A program made the translations under genes and the position numbers. Source: Amia ocellicauda (lineage: Eukaryota > Chordata > Actinopteri > Amiiformes > Amiidae). Taken from it: a stretch of DNA of 64,000 nt. A model generated the notes under the pieces. It searched no databases, was not told where the DNA came from, and was given only the letters and a program-made list of their open reading frames with translations. The stretch covers positions 30,786,298 to 30,850,297 of the forward strand of contig NC_089856.1 of NCBI RefSeq assembly GCF_036373705.1, in the 5' to 3' direction. Positions 15,801 through 27,700 of the stretch are shown here, one piece after another. Position 1 is the first letter of the stretch, and each line of letters begins with the position of its first letter.

Positions 15801-17492
15801 GCTTCTGGGGTTTGGAGTCTTGGAGGAGAGGTTTTGTAGTCTCCTCCACTGAAAGACCCGCCCGGACCCCAGCCTTGCCTCTCACACTGTTACAGTATTT
15901 TATGAGTCTTCCAAAAATGTACAGTGGTTAAAATCATCTATTTTTGCTCCCCCCAGTTTTATGCCCCAAGGATTGGAGCGCTGTATGTGAGGGGTCCTGG
16001 AACCACATCTCCCATATTCCCCATGTTCTTCGGAGGTGGGCAGGAGAGGAACTTTAGACCAGGGTAAGCCTGGTCAACCACTCATCCATAAATCCAAATC
16101 TCGCAATTCAAAGCCATTAAAGAAGAAGACCAAATTAATTCAGATTGCCTTGTTTAACTGAGCCCTGTTATTTTGACATAACAAATTGGTTGATCCCTCT
16201 GTCTGACTTTTTGGTTTTTGTAATGGGAAATCTTTTATTCATTCAACAAGTGCAGGTTTAATAAACTGCTGTTGATTCATTTTTTATTTTGTTTTTTCCA
16301 GGACAGAGAACACCCCAATGATTGCTGGACTCGGAAAGGTGTGGAGCTGTGTAACGTTGTTTTTGATCCTGTCTGACTCTGAGGCACATCTATGAAAATA
16401 ACATTAACTTATTCACTTCTCTGAGTTTGTCTGGGGAAATATGTTGAGTTTCAGATGAGTCTCCTTGTGTGTCCTTAAGGCCGCAGAGCTGGTGAACAGA
16501 AACCTGAGTCATTATGAAGCTCATCTGCGTCAGACCAGAGACTACCTGGAGGAGCGCCTGGAGGTGAGACAAGACGCAGGCAGGCTTCTGTTGACACTGT
16601 GTGAGGGGATGGGCTCTGGCATTGGAGCCCCAAGGACCCACCATCCCGCTCACATTTCAGATCAACTCTTACCTGCAATGAATATTGTCTGAAAATTGAC
16701 TATCAATACAATAGTCCAGATATGTTATGCTGCTTCCTATGCTGCTTTTTGTCAACTGTGAACATTTTCCTGTGCATTCCTCACTTTAATCCCTTGTCTT
16801 TTCTCGAATATTTGCTTTTTTTTAGGCCATCTTTGGGAAGGAGAAGATCCATTTTAACAGCCATTTTGAAGGCTCAGAGATCCTGCCAAATACTTGCAAT
16901 GTTTCAATTCTGGGCACAAAACTGCAAGGTGAGTAGAGTGACTCTGGTTGTACTGTGCTTGTGGAATTAGAAAACAAACATGAATGAATGCCTTAACGAT
17001 TTGAGAGTTTTCCATTTCAAAACGAATTGCTCACCAATGTGGGATTTTTTGGCAGGCCGTCAGGTGCTATCTCACTGTCGGAGGCTGCTGGCCAGTGTGG
17101 GAGCAGCGTGTCACTCAGACAGAGGAGACAGGTAATTCACAGTTGTTATGGATTCCTGGCCAATCCTATTTTAGTGTCCTTTGCTAGGTATTTTGCCATA
17201 ATACACTGGGGGGTCAGAAATCAATTTGTAGCATATCACTATTGCTTCCTTTTGCCATTTTCAATAATTATTCTCCCTATCATCCTGTTGTTTCTGAAAC
17301 ATGTTTCGGGATGGCTGTCGCTTGGTTCTCACACCCAGGCCTTCTCACATCCTGCTGAGCTGCGGCATTCCTCCCGCGGTCGCCGCCAGTGCACTGCGCC
17401 TCAGTGTGGGTCGAGGCACCACCTTCCAGGATGTGGACCTGGCCGTGCAGGACCTGAGGGAGGCTGTGCTTCAGTTGGAAGAGCATAACTAG
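12832..17492 (+). CDS. scly: Selenocysteine lyase
   Basis: Twelve exons: 12832-12914, 13151-13260, 13454-13554, 14051-14228, 14464-14591, 14752-14907, 15957-16063, 16302-16338, 16480-16563, 16826-16928, 17056-17131, 17339-17492. All borders are GT-AG and phases join, giving 438 codons plus stop (human SCLY is about 445). The enzyme is a cytosolic PLP-dependent class V aminotransferase-fold protein that converts selenocysteine to alanine and selenide, returning selenium to selenoprotein synthesis. Visible hallmarks: [12 protein letters not shown] near the N-terminus, SSVEHDS, the HSDAAQ motif, the PLP lysine K252 in [20 protein letters not shown], and the catalytic cysteine C381 in GAACHSD. 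The start follows from a short exon 1 whose splice phase creates the expected RIFMDYNAT junction; the N-terminal leader is poorly conserved, so exon 1 is less certain. The longest intron (14908-15956) holds a foldback element. Nothing suggests inactivation. Confidence 0.95.
14752..14907 (+). CDS. scly: SCLY exon 6, PLP-lysine exon
   Basis: Encodes residues 201-252 (PVKEICSRV through TIVGHK). It contains the HSDAAQ cofactor motif and ends exactly on the lysine codon expected to form the Schiff base with PLP. The donor GTAGGT follows immediately, so the foldback insertion at 15047 lies in the intron after this codon and does not touch coding sequence. Confidence 0.93.
15047..15894. mobile_element. 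Foldback (palindromic) element in SCLY intron 6
   Basis: An 848-bp element made of two imperfect inverted arms, about 15047-15392 and 15521-15894, around a loop of about 130 bp. The tips are TGTAACAGTGTGAGAGGCAA and its complement. A 4-bp duplication GTAT flanks it (15043-15046 and 15895-15898). Each arm carries a GC box (15165-15172; 15769-15776) and a TATAAAA (15178-15184 on +; 15751-15757 on -), both pointing toward the loop. The right arm contains an expanded 8-bp tandem repeat that is degenerate in the left arm. Ends of type TG...CA and the promoter-like motifs suggest two LTR-like units head to head, but I cannot assign a family. No transposase or reverse transcriptase frame is present. 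Confidence 0.85.
15621..15694. repeat. Tandem repeat of the 8-mer TCACCCTC
   Basis: About nine near-perfect copies of an 8-bp unit inside the right arm of the foldback element. The complementary place in the left arm (about 15240-15310) shows only scattered GAGGGTGAG-like pieces, so the array expanded after or during arm divergence. Confidence 0.93.
17056..17131 (+). CDS. scly: SCLY exon 11, catalytic cysteine exon
   Basis: Encodes GRQVLSHC through ACHSDRGD. C381 corresponds to the essential cysteine of mammalian SCLY; its spacing from K252 matches the family. Both exon borders are canonical. Confidence 0.92.
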
Positions 17493-18196
17493 CACCCAGG
17501 AGAAAGAGAGGCACTGCCAGGCCAAGGTTTCAGTGCCTCTCTTCCCTGTCCCTTCTGAAGGCTTATTTAGCATTGTATTTTATTTGATTAAAAACTGGTC
17601 ATTGGTTGAAACTAGGTAATTAAAAGTATGATTTAAATGTTTTGTTTACATTGAGGGTCCATTTACAAGGTGTGAAGCCCTGGGCACTAGCTCTGTCAGT
17701 GTGGGGCATAATGGAGGTGTGTGGTCAGTGTCTAGAGTCCATTTGCACTGTCAGCTGAGGAAGTCCATAGCCAGCTGTGCTGTACCCAGGCACCTCCAGG
17801 CTATAGGACTGGACTCAAGATGGAGGCTTTACTGGTTGAGCTGTTAGTTTGTTGTATTATTATAACATTGTAACTTGAAATGTTTGTATAGGTCTTTTTT
17901 TGTGTGTAGTGTGAAGGGCACTGTATACAGCAGGGCAAACTGTTCCACTACATGAAATCAAGTTCAATTCTTTGGAAGTTGTGATGCAGTTTTGTTTTTA
18001 ATCCCAAGGCCTACAGATTCTGACATCCTGCAGTTTCAATTGATGGAATCCCAACGATGCTCGGCTCATGTTATAAGTTACTGAATTAATGAAAAGGGGA
18101 ATGAGACAGCATTTTATTTTTTTGTTTGTAATTTATATCTAATGACAACCTGCACTTTAGTACTGTTTGAAGGGAAACCTCTATCAGGACTACCAC

Positions 18197-18202
18197 AATA
18201 AA
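18197..18202 (+). terminator. Candidate poly(A) signal of SCLY
   Basis: AATAAA about 700 bp after the SCLY stop codon and 530 bp before the ESPNL start. The stretch 17493-18735 holds the SCLY 3' UTR and the ESPNL upstream region. No other feature was seen in it. Confidence 0.55.
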
Positions 18203-18735
18203 ACACCTTTGAAGAAAATACATTTTGAAAGCATTGTATCCTTTTTTCTGGCATTTACATGAAGAGCTATTGTTGGAGATTGTGATCAAGAAAAAAGAAA
18301 ACATAATTGTCATTTAACCATTCAAATTGTAACCCTAACACATGTTGATAGTAAACATGTTTAGCTTCTAACTAGTCTTTATCTTTGTAGTGGGTATTCT
18401 ATCACTTTAACTTTACATAAAGCACCGGGGTGTGTGGATCACTTGAAGTGGTGTGTGGACAGTGTCTGTATGTGTCATAAAGAAGACAAAAGCTGCTCTC
18501 CCTTCACAGTTGGATACACTGGGCTGGAAAGGCAGGAGACTAAGCACTAGTGCTTTGTGCAGCCAAGTGCTTTCATTACCTTTATTGCTCATCCACCTTG
18601 ACCTACCCCTCCTCATCACGTGGCTCTTCTAACCTACTGCTTCTCAGGTATCATTGTGCTGGTAGATCCACACACTCTCAGAGACTGGAGTCAGCACCCA
18701 TCCCCTCTCAGTGGCACCCAGAGAGACCAACGAAG

Positions 18736-21700
18736 ATGGTGCTGCACCATGCCATCCTGGCGGCCCGTAATGGAAACCTGTCTGTCTTGAAGGAGCTGTC
18801 CTCCGCAGGGGTGCTGACCCCCGACATCACCGACCCCCAAGGAGCCTCCACCGTCCACCATGCAGCCCGCTGCGGCCAGCTGGACTGCCTGCGCTTTCTG
18901 GTCAGTGAGGTGCATCTCCCGGGCAATGCTAGAGCTGGCAACGGAGCCACCCCGGCCCATGATGCTGCTGCCACTGGGCACACACAGGAGCTGCAGTGGC
19001 TGGTCAGCTGGGGGGGTTGCAACATGGAGGTGAGGCTGGGTCACGGGTGTGCGTTCGTGTCAGGCACTGGTGTGTGTGCGGCTGTGTATTACTCAAAGGT
19101 CTTTGGGAGTAAATGGGGTTTGTCAGACAAATTAAAATAATAACATTTCAAATATTATTTATATACACAATCTTTTTAATCATCTTGTATTATTACACTT
19201 ACAATATACTAAGTTACCTTCAGGGATAAGAAAGTGTAGCTGCAACAGGTCAACTGTGGTTTGCTCCAGCTTCTTTGATACCTAAGGTTTACATTTCCTA
19301 TTGAACTTGAGATAATTAAAGGAGAACAGTGAAAGTGTTTTCTGTCTTGAGCCACATATTATGGTTCATACATGTCATTAATCTGTTCAGGCTTCAGGAA
19401 TAGGAAGGTCTAATTGAACTACCATACATTTTTAAGAAATCCTCTTAAGAGCGTGCCAATGATTTCTGTAGTTTATGTATATAAAAAAGTGCACTCTGTA
19501 GCATAATGCAGATTGAGAGTGGCTTCCAATAGGACTCTGCAGATGTTCTATCTGAGTGATGATTTGGATGAGGCTGATAAAGGATTTTATTGTTACCTGG
19601 CTAGTGTTTTCTGTATTCAAGACCTTACAGTGGAGTCTGCTTTCTTAGACTAAACGACTTCCACATATCGTTTACTGAAAGTCATTAACAAGCGGTTTCA
19701 CAAGCTGCTGTTCTTATTAACTAATGAGTTAACCCTTGAATGTATCCCCCAGTAATCTTTGACTTTTTACACACAGCATTTTGCACTTCTTCTGCTAGCT
19801 CCCCAGGTTTCTTGTAATGTGTGGAACGTGAAATGTTTTTGACTGCCCAGTGGTGTGTGTGGCTACTGTGTTTCCAGTCTCACTGTGTGAATGGTGTGTG
19901 CTGCAGGACCGGGACAGTGCAGGGGCCACTGCGTTACACTTGGCAGCGCGGTTTGGGCGCGTGGAGGTAGTCCAGTGGCTCCTGGTGACAGGAGGGAGGG
20001 CTGATGTGGAGACGGACTGTGGGGCGCTGCCAGTCCACTACGCTGCTGCCAAGGGAGACCTGACCTGTCTAATGCTGCTGCTCAAACAGGCACCTGAGTA
20101 AGAAATCTCCCCCCCTGCATAAAATAGCTCACACACTTAGCAATCTGAAATTTGTATGGAGTGGTATCTGATTTTTCCTGTTCGTTTATTTTTCTTCTAT
20201 GTGTTGTATCTGTAAAATTCACTGTACTCTTCTGTTTTTTCCCTCTAAAACTTGAGTTTTATCCATCAAGATCATGATCTCAAGAATAATAACATAACTG
20301 TTTTGAGTTTGATGGGAAAATGAAATGAAATTATCAAGGAGCCAGGGTTTACTCACTGTCTGATGATTTATCACTCCAAAGCAATGCTTCAGTAATGGCC
20401 TTGCATGTTTTGTACTTTTTTTTACTGTTGGCTGTTTTGCAGTGACAATGCATTTGTATCATTTTCCTTAGTGTTAATTATGTATGGGCAGCCTGGCCTT
20501 GACTTATTTGTAGTGCATGCCTTGTGTTTTAATTAAAAGGCTCTCTTTTGCTTACTTGTTTTTAATTGCAGAGGAGCTGCTTTGTACACGGGTTGTCACT
20601 TAAACACCTCAGGCCCAGTTTAAAGAAGCCCCCGGGATATGGGCAAATTAGACAATACAGAGAATGATTTATCATATTTTCAGAAATGGCACAAGGGATC
20701 TCATATCATTAATCCACAGGAATCAGGATCCATATATTAAGCACAATGGTTCCTACTTGTTCAATACTGGTCTCATTCTAGGAATTGCGGGGTTTAAGAG
20801 AACCCAAAATATGTATTTAATTTAATATTTTTTGCTTTATCATAGCAATGGAAAATAGTTTATTTTATTGATTCATTTATTGTGATCATGACCGTGTAGG
20901 TATTTCTAAATGCCAGCAAAGCCAATTAGTTAGAAACAGGTGAGCTTCCCCATAACCTCACCTACACACAACATGAAACCTGGTATTTTGAATTAGATTG
21001 CTTGAAAGACTTGCTCAAAAACACTTGTCATTCCTACAGAACTTTCCTATTACTCACTTCTTAATATCTTTGACTAACACATGCGTAGTAATAATAATGC
21101 ATAATAAATGCATATTCACGAGCTCTGAAAATCAATAAGGCGTGCTCCCCTCGATTCAAAGGATGGGAGATGTCAACACAGGTGTGCTATTGTCGAAGGG
21201 ACTCCAGCTGTGACCCTGTTGCACCACTTGTGAATGACTGCAGCTGAGTACCTGTTGACAATGCCTGTATTCTGGGACCATGTGGTAAGCACACAGCCGC
21301 GTTGAACGGGCATTCGTGCCTGAGAATAATCCAACGGCCTATTATTAGTTCTGCGCTGACAGGATGCCTCACACAGAGATCAGGGCTGCAAGCTGTGGCC
21401 GCAGCACCTGCGGATCACTTGGTAACAGAAGTGTGTCGATCGTATGGGTTTCATGGAGTAACTCTAGCTGCTGTAAATAGGGGTCAGACAACTGCTCTCT
21501 CTCGCCTTTGTCAAGTGAAGTGTTCATTTTCAAACTTTTATTTATCATTCTTGTCTTGGAAATTACACTTAACCACTTTTGTCATCATGTGAATTGACAT
21601 TTTTGTTTTCCATTTTGGTATTGGTGTTTTGTATATATCTATACATGTTATTTATTTTGATTTAACCTTTAATCAGGAGGTCCCACTGACATTACAATAG

Positions 21701-24700
21701 CATTTTTCTGAGGAGATCTGGAGAATGGGGGCATAGATAAACAAATGTTAACCCTAAAGAGGGATTTGAGGTAGTTTGAATTTTGTCATGACTTCCAATC
21801 TGTGCAAAAATTGCTGTGGGATCTTTAAAGTCTTTAAATAGGTGGACAAATGCATATTAAAAAACTAGAATATCAGATATAAGCTTTGTTCACATAAAGC
21901 AATTCAGACCTCTAGCTTAAGAGTAAATGATGCCTCAGGCTAAAGGCATTTCCACACTGGATCTGATGATGCATCTGAATTTTATATGTGTGAAATGAGA
22001 AAAAAATAAGTGTGGGTATTCCTATCTCAGCTTGCACACCACAGTCTGTAATTCAAGCCAATTTTATGTGCATTAAAAATGACACTGACCAATGAAAAAT
22101 GACTGGAAGACATGTGGATTGATGGAAAAGCTAAGTTATAAATTGATTTGTCTCTTAAAGGGAGTGCTCCTAATCTCAGCTCGTTACCTGTATAAAAGAC
22201 ACCTGTCCACAGAAGCAATCAATCAATCAGATTCCAAACTCTCCACCATGGCCAAGACCAAAGAGCTGTCCAAGGATGTCAGGGACAAGACTGTAGACCT
22301 ACACAAGGCTGGAATGGGCTACAAGACCATCGCCAAGCAGCTTGGTGAGAAGGTGACAACAGTTGGTGCGATTATTCGCAAATGGAAGAAACACAAAATA
22401 ACTGTCAGTCTCCCTCGGTCTGGGGCTCCATGCAAGATCTCACCTCGTGGAGTTTCAATGATCATGAGAACGGTGAGGAATCAGCCCAGAACTACACGGG
22501 AGGATCTTGTTAATGATTTCAAGGCAGCTGGGACCATAGTTACCAAGAAAACAATTGGTAACACACTACGCCGTGAAGGACTGAAATCCTGCAGCGCCCG
22601 CAAGGCCCCCCTGCTCAAGAAAGCACATGTACAGGCCCGTCTGAAGTTTGCCAATGAACATCTGAATGATTCAGAGGAGAACTGGGTGAAAGTGGTCTCA
22701 GATGAGACCAAAATCAAGCTCTTTGGTATCAACTCAACTCGTTTGGAGGAGGAGGAATGACCCCAAGAACACCATCCCCACCATCAAACATTGGAGGTGG
22801 AAACATTATGCTTTGGGGGTGTTTTTCTGCTAAGGGGACAGGACAACTGCACCGCATCAAAGGGATGATGGACGGGGCCATGTACCGTCAAATCTTGGGT
22901 GAGAACCTCCTTCCCTCAGCCAGGGCATTGAAAATGGGTCGTGGATGGGTATTCCAGCATGACAATGACCCAAAACACACAGCCAAGGCAACAAAGGAGT
23001 GGCTCAAGAAGAAGCACATTAAGGTCCTGGAGTGGCCTAGCCAGTCTCCAGACCTTAATCCCATAGAAAATCTGTGGAGGGAGCTGAAGGTTCGAGTTGC
23101 CAAACGTCAGCCTCGAAACCTTAATGACTTGGAGAGGATCTGCAAAGAGGAGTGGGACAAAATCCCTCCTGAGATGTGTGCAAACCTGGTGGCCAACTAC
23201 AAGAAACGTCTGACCTCTGTGATTGCCAACAAGGGTTTTGCCACCAAGTACTAAGTCGAAGGGGTCAAATACTTATTTCCCTCATTAACATGCAAATCAA
23301 TTTATAACTTTTTTGAAATGCATTTTTCTGGATTTTTTTGTTGTTATTCTATCTCTCACTGCTAAAATACACCTACCATTAAAATTATAGACTGATAATT
23401 TCTTTGTCAGTGGGCAAATGTACAAAATCAGCAGGGGATCAAATACTTTTTTCCCTCACTGTATATGGTACCTATTGATGTAGATTGAATTCTCTTAATT
23501 CAACTTACATTATTTACAAAGATTTACACTTTCAAATAAATAGTTTAATGTTGAACCATGCATTCTGCTTTTGTGTCTTTATGGTGAGGTATAGTTTTTG
23601 TGCGATCAGGTTTTATTTATCTTAATATTATTGATGTTGAGGAGGTGAAGAAACATTGCTGAAGCTTGCAAGACACACACCAGCGCAAAAATCAGGACAG
23701 GCTGCATACCTGGTGCGGTTTTAATGGATCCAGTGTGCAATGTGCAACTGAACCCACTTACAGAAAGTGAATCTTCAAAGCGGAAAGATCAAAGGATAGG
23801 AGGCTTGCCGCTTCAAAAATGAACCTGAAATACTTTGTGAAGTTTAGATAATGGCAGGCAAGAGAGTAGCATTGCAACATATAATTTCTTTGGCGAAGGC
23901 TGCTACACATTTGCACTGCAGATTTACCACCTTGACATCTGTCAAATACATCCATCCATCCATCCATCTTCCAAACCGCTTATACTGGTTGAGGGGAGCG
24001 GGGAAGCTGGAGCCCATTCTGTCAAATACAGCCATGCTTTATTCCATCTATAGTAGATGACATACATTTGGCTCCCACAATTCGGGGCTGTCGGTTTCCT
24101 TTCATGGCTGCTGTCAGGCTCTTTCTCTGGCATTGTTGATGTATGTTATAATATACAGATGAACCTGTCACTCATTGTAAAGGAGTGTCCACTGTAGTTT
24201 GAATGCATAATGATAGGTTTCAAACACAACCCCAGTTATCTGAAAAAGAGAATACTACCCAAATTGTTCTCCTTTCAGGATCTAGGAGGCCAGGAAATGG
24301 GTTCCAGGTGACTCGCCACTGATAAGGACCAGGTGCACTGACTGTGGATGGGAAGTTGCCAGCATCCAACAGTTCCTGCCCTAGGGCAGGTGACCAGGTC
24401 ATGTCCTCTGTCTGGACACCATGTCTGTAAACACTGCCAGCAGTAAGAGTAGTGTCAGACAACCAAATGGCCATAACATGTTCCCATTCAGGGGCCAGAC
24501 ACAGAGTTTCAGTCTGGGCTTGGCTGTCACAATGCCCTGTGCTTGAGACAGGAGGTCCGAGAAAAGAGGCCTTTGCTGCCACCAGGGAGCGACTAGCAAA
24601 ACTGCTGCTCCCTTGTGCCTGATCTTTTCCAACCCTGTCAGAGTTGATTTAGGTGGAGTGCACTGTAAGTCTCCTTCCACACCCCAGTGACTCTGCTCCC

Positions 24701-27700
24701 CAACCATGGGAGATCGTAGGGAACAGTCGAGCATGGCCTATACCTACATGCCAAACACCGAGATAGGAGCATTTGTGGAACTGAGTCCTATCTGTCTCGG
24801 GCATACCTGGTACCTCACCGCCACCAGAGCTACCAAGGAGTGGATGGTGGCCTGGGTGCCGTGCCTCAGGACTTCCACTAGGAAGTCTGCTGTCACTGCC
24901 AAGTCTCCCAGCAGAGCGTCTGGAGCCGAGCCAAGGGATTCCACAAGACCAGCCAAATATAAGGCTAGCAGGTTGCTGGTGTTAATAAGATGTGCTGCCT
25001 GAGCCTTCGCTAGATAAGCACTGTGCAGTAGGGTCTCCGTCACCCCGCACTGCCTATAGGGGCAGGAAAGGTCTTCTAGTTTGACCTGCTCCCTTGCAGA
25101 TCCTGTGGTGGCACCGGTACAGGGGCTGCTGGGAGCATATTTACATTCTAATGACTAGAGCAACTCAGCCTGCCTTTCAGAAATGTCTTCTTAAATATAC
25201 TTTTCTTTGTTTATTGTTATACATGTATTGCTGTCTTGCATATAGAAGATATAAACCTGCCCATTCTGATCCTTGATACTTGATATGAGCTTACGTATGT
25301 TGATAGCAGTTGTTTTCCAAAAGCAATGATATCTACCGTGAGGCAAATGCAGTTTAAACACAACAAAGGATCCTAGACATTGTAAACAAGGACTGGAAAC
25401 CACAGTGTGGGGATTAGTGGCCAAGGGCTGTGTAGAATTTCAAGGCTGGGTATGATTTATCCTGCGCTGTGCTAATCAATCAAGGTGTTACGTTTTAAGG
25501 CTGATATCTTCTGCACTACAGGATTCTGAGTCACAATCCAAGACCTGCCAGAGGAGGCTGTGATTTCTATTTAATGAAGATTTTTCCACTGCAGTATCCA
25601 GGTTAATTGAGTGTATTAAGTAACAGACATAGAAAGCAGAGGGCTGGTTTACAGGGAGGGAAGCAAGCCAGAGGGATTGGTTCCTCAACAGTGTGGTTTG
25701 CGGGAATCAGGCAAACTTATTTGTAGTGATTGATCTGAAAGCTGTAAAAGGCTGACAGTATCAGATTCTTATTCTTATCCAAATCCTTATCGTGATGTTT
25801 CCTGTCCTAACCTGCACTTGGCAATACAGATTCAAGTGTAAAGAAAACAAAAGGCCAAACAAATACATTTTTGATGGGCCAAAGGTCCCGTCCCTGTCTT
25901 GTGTGAACTAGTGATCCACGGCATGTTAAATATCCTTTGGTAATGTGGTCCCCTTTCCACCTTTTTCCAGACACCTGAAACGAGGGAAAGACCAGTGATT
26001 CTCAGGCCCACATTTTATGACAAAGCACTGTCTATTGTCATATTTACAGAACAGTAATAATCGTCTACTGACATGTCAGTCCTTTCTGCTTTATTTACTG
26101 CACATTTCAATATTTTCTGTGCATCCTATGAAGCTACATACATTTTCCTATTACGGTTATATCTTTGCAGAAGGGGGGTATGTGTAGTGTGTACGTTGTT
26201 AAATTCATGAGCTAATAATAAGCTATATACTCCCACCTAGTGGCAATGTTTAGTGGTACAAAGGAATAAACCAGAGGAAACGGGACTGAAAGTTGACAAG
26301 CTTAGATTCAAACCATATATAACTGGAGTGGAAAACATACAGCATTGATATACTGTAGCCATTGTTATAAAACTACAACAATGTAATCATTATGGAAAAT
26401 TATATAAACATCAATAACACTCTGGTCTTCCTGTAAAGCACCCTTTCTCTCTCCCTCTTGCCATGCAGGTGTGTAGATCGGCAGACGAGGAATGGTGCCA
26501 CTCCGCTGTACCTGGCCTGCCAGGAGGGGCACCTGCATGTGGTGGAGTTCTTGGTGAAGGACTGTGGGGCAGACGTCCACCTGAGGGCTCATGATGGCAT
26601 GACAGCTCTCCACGCTGCAGCACACATGGGGCACCATGCCCTGGTTGTCTGGCTGGTGAGTACCATCCCAGCATCCCGCTAGAGAAAAAGAAGAGGCTGT
26701 ATAATTTATCTGTATGAATTCCAGGCAAAGTCCAACATAGCGATTTCACCGGCTCTTGTTCAAATTGTAGACGAATCTGAAAAGAGATGCTAAATTGGTG
26801 TGTACCCGTTCCAGAGGAGGAAAATGGGATGGAAACCTCATAGCTGGTGTTACACACAAATATACATTTTCCTTGGCTGCAAGTATTAGTGTGTGCTGTT
26901 TGTTTCCCCTAGGCCTCCTTCACAGACATAGGCCTCTCTGCGCAGGACAACGAGGGGACCACTGCGCTGCATTTTGCTGCCAGTGGAGGGCATCACCGCA
27001 TCCTGGAGCGCCTGCTGCGTATGGGAGCAAAGGTCATCAAGGACTACTGGGGTGGGACTCCCCTGCACGATGCAGCAGAGAATGGAGAGCTGGAGGTAAG
27101 GGGCAAATGCTATTATTGTTGTTATAAAAACAGGATGCTGAGAAAAATGTAGTACAGAAATATATCATGATCTTGTCAAAGTAAAATAACCTTTGACCCG
27201 TGCTTCCCCCCAGTGCTGTCAGATCCTGTTGGTGAACCAAGTGAGCCCGGCGATCCAGGACAGAGATGGCTACACTGCAGCGGACCTGGCAAAGTACAAT
27301 GGCCACTATGATTGCGCCAACTATCTGAGGGCCGTGGAGGAGTGTGTAAGAGAATTGTTTTAATTGCTTTTTTGTGCAGCACAGTTCAGCTGATTGCCAG
27401 AGAGGGGTACCAGCAGGTAATGAACACAAGTCCAATTACGTAGTATTATAAAATAGATTGCAAATGTTTCAGACATATAGAGACAGTTTTTGATTTATAA
27501 TATATGATAAAAGAACAGATTTAATTTGGGATATGTAAAGTGATGTGGTCGGGACCCAAAAGCAATGGCCTTGAAAGTTTGCGTGACACTATTAAATGCC
27601 ACCGAATCCCGAGACACTGGTGACAGGCCAAAGATTTATTTGTGTGTCTTGTCACAATGCCTTTGGAGCCTCCGGGGATTAAAGCGAAGCCTTTTGTTTT

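Larger units (their letters stand above)
20098..26468 (+). other. ESPNL intron 2 (6.4 kb)
   Basis: Contains a weak match to a dispersed fish repeat (21645-21735), a dead Tc1-like element (22134-23461), a short retroposed repeat (23951-24017) and a decayed retroelement fragment (24220-25043, minus). A slightly GC-richer patch at 21140-21530 has no gene-like reading. The rest looks like plain intron. Confidence 0.7.

Noticed and set aside
18550-18735. Upstream in-frame extension of ESPNL exon 1 (ATG at 18550)
   Set aside because: The frame is open, but the residues have no match to espin-type N-termini, while the ATG at 18736 starts exactly where mammalian ESPNL starts.
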